Position numbers and translations under genes: made by a program | Part shown: positions 48,770 through 51,942 of the stretch, piece by piece | Position numbering within the stretch: position 1 is the stretch's first letter | Layout of the letters: every line of letters begins with the position of its first letter | The notes under the pieces: model-generated | What the model was told of the DNA's origin: nothing | The model's input: the letters and a program-made list of their open reading frames with translations, nothing else | The model's database searches: none | Assembly (NCBI GenBank): GCA_015064355.1 | Contig: SVSJ01000017.1 | Coordinates: 1 to 51,942 of the forward strand | Direction of reading: 5' to 3' | DNA from: Oscillospiraceae bacterium | GTDB lineage: Bacteria; Bacillota; Clostridia; Oscillospirales; CAG-272 | Length of the DNA: 51,942 nucleotides

Positions 48770-50143
48770 ATGAAGAAACTCATTACACTTATTCTCGTTG
48801 CTGTTCTTATGATCGGCTTTGCAGTTGTTGCTGATGCTGCAGTTGGTACTGTTGTTTACGGTTACAAGACAAACGAAGCTCCCAATATGGAAGAAATCGA
48901 CGAATCTTGGGGTGAGCCCGTAGCTTATATTACAAAGGATTCTCCCAATGCCGAGCTTGCGAAGTATTGGACTGTTGCAAACGATACATGTAACGGTGAA
49001 CACGGCGGTACAGGTCCCAACGGTCGTACAACTATCGAGCCCGAAGACAGTGATTTCTGGCTGTATGTTCGTTACGACAACAAGTACATTTACGTTGGTT
49101 TCAAGTCTCCTGACTACGAGATCTGCGGCTCTGAAACAAAGCACCGCGGTGACGGTATCCACCTGTGGCTCCAGCCCCTTGACGCTATGTCTGACCCTAC
49201 CGGCAGCTCCTGCGGCAGAGCAGTAACATCCGAGTATGACTCCGACGGTCTTTCCGCAATGTACTACTTCTTCTGGAATCTGGCGTTTGACGACTATTCC
49301 GTTGACTTCGGTAATGCATCCGTTAACCTCGACGAATCTCCCTGCATCAACTTCTACGATGATATGATGCACGCAACAATCGCTATTCCCCTTACAACAT
49401 ACGGTCTCCGTAACAAGAACCTCCACGGCTTCGAATTCGGTACTTGCGTTCTTCGTTGCAGCTCAAAGAGCACATTTGACGAAGGCTACGCAGGCTGGCT
49501 CAACTGGGGTCAGTGGATGAGCTCCTATACAACAAAGACCAAGGGCGTTAACACAATTATTCTCGTTGACCCTGAACAGGGTGAAATCACACCTTCTACA
49601 GAAGCACCTGCAACAGAGGCTCCTGCAACAGAAGCTCCCGCAACAGAAGCTCCCGCAACAGAGGCACCTGCAACAGAGGCACCTGCAACAGAAGCACCTG
49701 CAACAGAAGCACCTGCAACAGAAGCTCCCGCAACAGAAGCTCCCGCAACAGAAGCACCTGCAACAGAAGCACCCGCAACAGAAGCTCCTGCAACAGAAGC
49801 ACCTGTAACAGAGGCTCCCGCAACTGAAGCTCCCGCAACAGAGGCACCTGTAACTGAAGCACCTGCAACAGAAGCACCTGTAACAGAAGCCTCTGTAACA
49901 GAAGCACCTGCTACAGAAGCACCTGTAACAGAGGCTCCCGCAACAGAAGCTCCCGCAACAGAAGCACCTGCAACAGAGGCACCTGCAACAGAAGCTCCTG
50001 CTACAGAAGCACCTGCAACAGAAGCACCCAAGGTTGAAGAACCTGCAGAAAAGAACAACACAGGTCTCATCATCGCTATCGTTGCTGTTGTTGTAGTTGT
50101 TGGCGCAGGCCTTGGCATCGTTCTCGGCAAGAAAAAGAAGTAA
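48770..50143 (+). CDS. Surface CBM9-like protein with TEAPA stalk, copy 2
   Basis: A 457-residue paralogue of copy 1. Signal peptide (FAVVADA), CBM9-like domain (about 24-270; EIDESWGEP, DNKYIYVGFKSPDYEICGS, RGDGIHLWLQP, FDEGYAGWLNWG), then about 29 TEAP(A/V) units (about 277-420), EEPAEKNNTG and the same membrane helix and KKKK tail. It has more Val variants in the repeat (PVTEA) than copy 1. Separate promoter and terminator suggest independent expression. AAGGAG lies 8 bp before the ATG. Confidence 0.88.
   Translation: MKKLITLILVAVLMIGFAVVADAAVGTVVYGYKTNEAPNMEEIDESWGEPVAYITKDSPNAELAKYWTVANDTCNGEHGGTGPNGRTTIEPEDSDFWLYVRYDNKYIYVGFKSPDYEICGSETKHRGDGIHLWLQPLDAMSDPTGSSCGRAVTSEYDSDGLSAMYYFFWNLAFDDYSVDFGNASVNLDESPCINFYDDMMHATIAIPLTTYGLRNKNLHGFEFGTCVLRCSSKSTFDEGYAGWLNWGQWMSSYTTKTKGVNTIILVDPEQGEITPSTEAPATEAPATEAPATEAPATEAPATEAPATEAPATEAPATEAPATEAPATEAPATEAPATEAPATEAPVTEAPATEAPATEAPVTEAPATEAPVTEASVTEAPATEAPVTEAPATEAPATEAPATEAPATEAPATEAPATEAPKVEEPAEKNNTGLIIAIVAVVVVVGAGLGIVLGKKKK
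49598..50029 (+). repeat. 15-bp repeat array encoding TEAPA/TEAPV, gene 2
   Basis: About 29 units, ending in TEAPKVEEP. Several PVTEA units cluster in the centre, one with Ser (EASVTEA). Confidence 0.95.
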
Positions 50144-50161
50144 TACATTAATGTAATGAAT

Positions 50162-50194
50162 AAAACGGACGTGTAAAATATACGTCCGTTTTTT
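50162..50194 (+). terminator. Terminator after CBM9-TEAPA gene 2
   Basis: ACGGACGT (50165-50172) pairs with ACGTCCGT (50182-50189) and is followed by a T-run. Confidence 0.85.
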
Positions 50195-50246
50195 GTTCGC
50201 AGATCAAGTTGACAATTTCGACAAAAGTTTTGTTCACAATTTGTAC

Positions 50247-50310
50247 AATCAACCGATAATTTAGCTACTTTAAACTTTCGGTTGATTTTTTTGGAAAACC
50301 GTGATATAAT
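50247..50310 (+). promoter_or_regulatory. Promoter of CBM9-TEAPA gene 3 with overlapping inverted repeat
   Basis: TTGATT (50282-50287), a 17-bp spacer and TATAAT (50305-50310). The -35 lies within the right arm of a perfect inverted repeat, AATCAACCGA (50247-50256) and TCGGTTGATT (50278-50287), which itself runs into a T-tract and so could also be a terminator for upstream transcription. Confidence 0.75.
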
Positions 50311-50371
50311 GTCTCGTAACTCCGAAAAGGAGAAAATACAAAAATTACATAAGAATATGGAGGAATTTTAC

Positions 50372-51703
50372 ATGAAAAAGCTTCTCACACTTGTTCTTGT
50401 TGCTGTTCTTATGATCAGCTTCGCTGTTGTTGCGAATGCAGCATTCGGCACTGTTGTTGAAGCACAGAAGGTTGACAAACAGCCTAACCTTGAAGAAATT
50501 GACGAATCTTGGGGCGACCCCGTTGTTACAGGCATCACTTCCGCTACACCTAACACATGGCTCTGGAAGTATTGGAACGAATGGGCTGACACAGCTCAGT
50601 ATGAACATGAAGGTACAGGTCCTGATGGCCGTACATCCACAAATCCCGAAGACCTTCCCATCGACCTTTACCTCTGCTGGGACGATAAGTATTTCTACTT
50701 CGGTGTTGTTGTAATGGACGATATGGTTTGCGGTTCCGAAAACAAGCACCGCGGTGACGGCGTTCAGCTTTGGCTCCAGCCTGCTAATGCTGTTGTTGAC
50801 CCCACACAGGGCGTTGAAACAAACGGTGACGACGGCTCTTCCGAAGGTCATGTATACAGCCCCTATGAATATATCTGGACTCTCGCATTTGACGACTGGT
50901 CAACTGATACTGAGGACATCGCTTCCGAACTTATGGACGCTCCCATGATCAACGCTGACTTCGAAGACAGATGGCACGGTATCATTGCTATTCCGTGGTC
51001 CAACTTCGGTATCAAGAGAGGCACTCTCATTGACGGCGATGAATTCGCTATCGCATTCATGCGTGTAAGCTCCACCGGTACTCTTGACGAAGGTTACGCC
51101 GGCGGTCTTAACTGGGGTAAGTTCCTTGCAGATACAAACGTTTGGGGCAAGAGCGCAGCTACATCTCTTAACACTGTAGTTCTCCGCGACCCTGCAACTG
51201 CTGGTATGAGACCCGAAACAGAAGCACCTGCAACAGAAGCTCCTGCAACAGAAGCTCCTGCAACAGAAGCTCCTGCAACTGAAGCTCCCGCAACAGAAGC
51301 TCCCGCAACAGAAGCTCCCGCAACAGAAGCTCCCGCAACAGAAGCTCCCGCAACAGAAGCACCTGCAACTGAAGCTCCCGCAACTGAGGCTCCTGCAACA
51401 GAAGCACCTGCAACTGAAGCTCCCGCTACTGAAGCTCCCGCAACAGAAGCACCTGCAACAGAAGCTCCTGCAACTGAGGCACCTGCAACTGAAGCTCCCG
51501 CTACAGAGGCACCTGCAACTGAAGCTCCCGCTACAGAGGCACCCGAAACAGAAGCACCTGCAACAGAAGCTCCTGCAACAGAAGCTCCCAAGGTTGAAGA
51601 ACCCGTAGAAAAGAACAACACAGGTCTCATCATCGCTATCGTTGCTGTTGTTGTAGTAGTTGGCGCAGGTCTCGGCATCGTACTCGGCAAGAAAAAGAAA
51701 TAA
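50372..51703 (+). CDS. Surface CBM9-like protein with TEAPA stalk, copy 3
   Basis: A 443-residue paralogue. Start 50372 gives the signal peptide MKKLLTLVLVAVLMISFAVV and has GGAGG at 9 bp; earlier in-frame starts would add a charged, non-signal segment. CBM9-like domain (about 24-278; EIDESWGDPV, FGVVVMDDMVCGS, RGDGVQLWLQP, LDEGYAGGLNWG), about 25 TEAPA units (about 283-405), EEPVEKNNTG, then membrane helix and KKKK. The stalk is shortest of the three. The stop codon lies inside a 20-bp tandem repeat. Confidence 0.88.
   Translation: MKKLLTLVLVAVLMISFAVVANAAFGTVVEAQKVDKQPNLEEIDESWGDPVVTGITSATPNTWLWKYWNEWADTAQYEHEGTGPDGRTSTNPEDLPIDLYLCWDDKYFYFGVVVMDDMVCGSENKHRGDGVQLWLQPANAVVDPTQGVETNGDDGSSEGHVYSPYEYIWTLAFDDWSTDTEDIASELMDAPMINADFEDRWHGIIAIPWSNFGIKRGTLIDGDEFAIAFMRVSSTGTLDEGYAGGLNWGKFLADTNVWGKSAATSLNTVVLRDPATAGMRPETEAPATEAPATEAPATEAPATEAPATEAPATEAPATEAPATEAPATEAPATEAPATEAPATEAPATEAPATEAPATEAPATEAPATEAPATEAPATEAPATEAPATEAPETEAPATEAPATEAPKVEEPVEKNNTGLIIAIVAVVVVVGAGLGIVLGKKKK
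51218..51589 (+). repeat. 15-bp repeat array encoding TEAPA, gene 3
   Basis: About 25 units; one PETEA variant near the 3' end. Confidence 0.95.
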
Positions 51704-51753
51704 GCTTACAATTAAAGAAATAAGCTTACAATTAAAGAAATAAGCTAACAATT
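51694..51753. repeat. Three tandem 20-bp repeats over a stop codon
   Basis: AAAGAAATAAGCTTACAATT at 51694-51713 and 51714-51733 are identical; the third (51734-51753) differs by one base. The first contains the TAA stop of CBM9-TEAPA gene 3. Confidence 0.95.
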
Positions 51754-51755
51754 AA

Positions 51756-51787
51756 GAAGATGTGTCATTGACGCATCTTCTTTTTTG
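51756..51787 (+). terminator. Terminator of CBM9-TEAPA gene 3
   Basis: GAAGATGTGTC (51756-51766) pairs with GACGCATCTTC (51770-51780), one wobble, followed by TTTTTT. Confidence 0.9.
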
Positions 51788-51870
51788 TCTCCCGAAAACC
51801 ACGCGATAGTCGCGAGGTTCATTAGAGGCTATAGCCGGTGAGGAGAAAATTGACGAGCAAATTTGGACAG

Positions 51871-51919
51871 AAAAAGGCTCCTTCCGGGAGGGAGCTGTCA
51901 CCGTAGGTGACTGAGGGAG
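51871..51919. repeat. Twin-hairpin dispersed repeat at the window end
   Basis: Hairpin 1 (51877-51895) folds GCTCCTTCC with GGAGGGAGC; hairpin 2 (51897-51911) folds GTCACC with GGTGAC; then TGAGGGAGAGTG. This GGAGCTGTCA-n-TGACTGAGGGAG form resembles a short palindromic element I know as widespread in gut Clostridia genomes. Between 51788 and 51870 I see no gene. Confidence 0.65.
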
Positions 51920-51942
51920 AGTGCGGAACAATAAAAATAATC

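Noticed and set aside
47067-51703. Sortase (LPxTG) anchoring of the CBM9-TEAPA proteins
   Set aside because: The C-termini have a helix and KKKK tail but no LPxTG or recognisable variant before it.

Overview
The window looks like chromosome from a Gram-positive gut- or rumen-type Clostridia (Oscillospirales/Christensenellales-like; inferred from gene content only). Evidence is the FMN and SAM-I riboswitches, IreB, DacF-like and S-layer/ricin/M23 wall proteins, an ECF-type RibU, strong TTGACA-17-TATAAT promoters, and intrinsic terminators at most transcript ends. I saw no tRNA, rRNA, CRISPR array, transposase or phage gene. All named genes are assigned from motifs read by eye.

Layout. (1) 1-5.1 kb, + strand: two full and one partial copies of a 106-bp palindromic repeat run into an FMN riboswitch and ribU; a SAM-I riboswitch precedes metK; a structured dispersed element precedes recD2 and supplies its apparent -35. 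(2) 5.1-12.6 kb, - strand: a short 2TM-duplication protein with a secreted SLH/ricin/M23 protein, then an apparent operon glyA-ireB-aldo/keto reductase-ribF-D,D-carboxypeptidase-like. (3) 12.9-16.4 kb, + strand: a MinD-like ATPase, a methylglyoxal-synthase-like protein that has lost all its catalytic residues, YmdB, and a PASTA-NodB lipoprotein. (4) 16.4-24.1 kb: a small unknown membrane-anchored protein, a UxaA-type dehydratase, and a BlaI/BlaR1-type pair whose M56 protease has a giant extracellular region (1639 aa in total).

(5) 24.1-46.8 kb, almost all - strand: a glycan-oriented island. Six paralogous exported right-handed beta-helix proteins (three lipoproteins, then three with ordinary signal peptides) flank a cytoplasmic set of Gfo/Idh/MocA oxidoreductase, TIG plus beta-helix protein and GH5-like glycosidase. 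NagA, a NagB-like deaminase and an alpha/beta-hydrolase esterase follow. (6) 47.0-51.7 kb, + strand: three tandem paralogues with signal peptide, CBM9-like domain, 25-37 copies of a TEAPA repeat, and a C-terminal transmembrane anchor ending in lysines.

Working model (inference): the CBM9 proteins form a membrane-anchored glycan-binding layer on long Thr/Glu/Pro stalks, and the beta-helix proteins process a branched polysaccharide outside the cell. The intracellular glycosidase, oxidoreductase, esterase and NagA/NagB then finish the products. The substrate cannot be read from sequence. The most unusual single items are the beta-helix array with the CBM9-TEAPA triplet, the dead methylglyoxal synthase, the KTG-less D,D-peptidase homologue, the giant M56 sensor, and the covarying structured element present at two sites.
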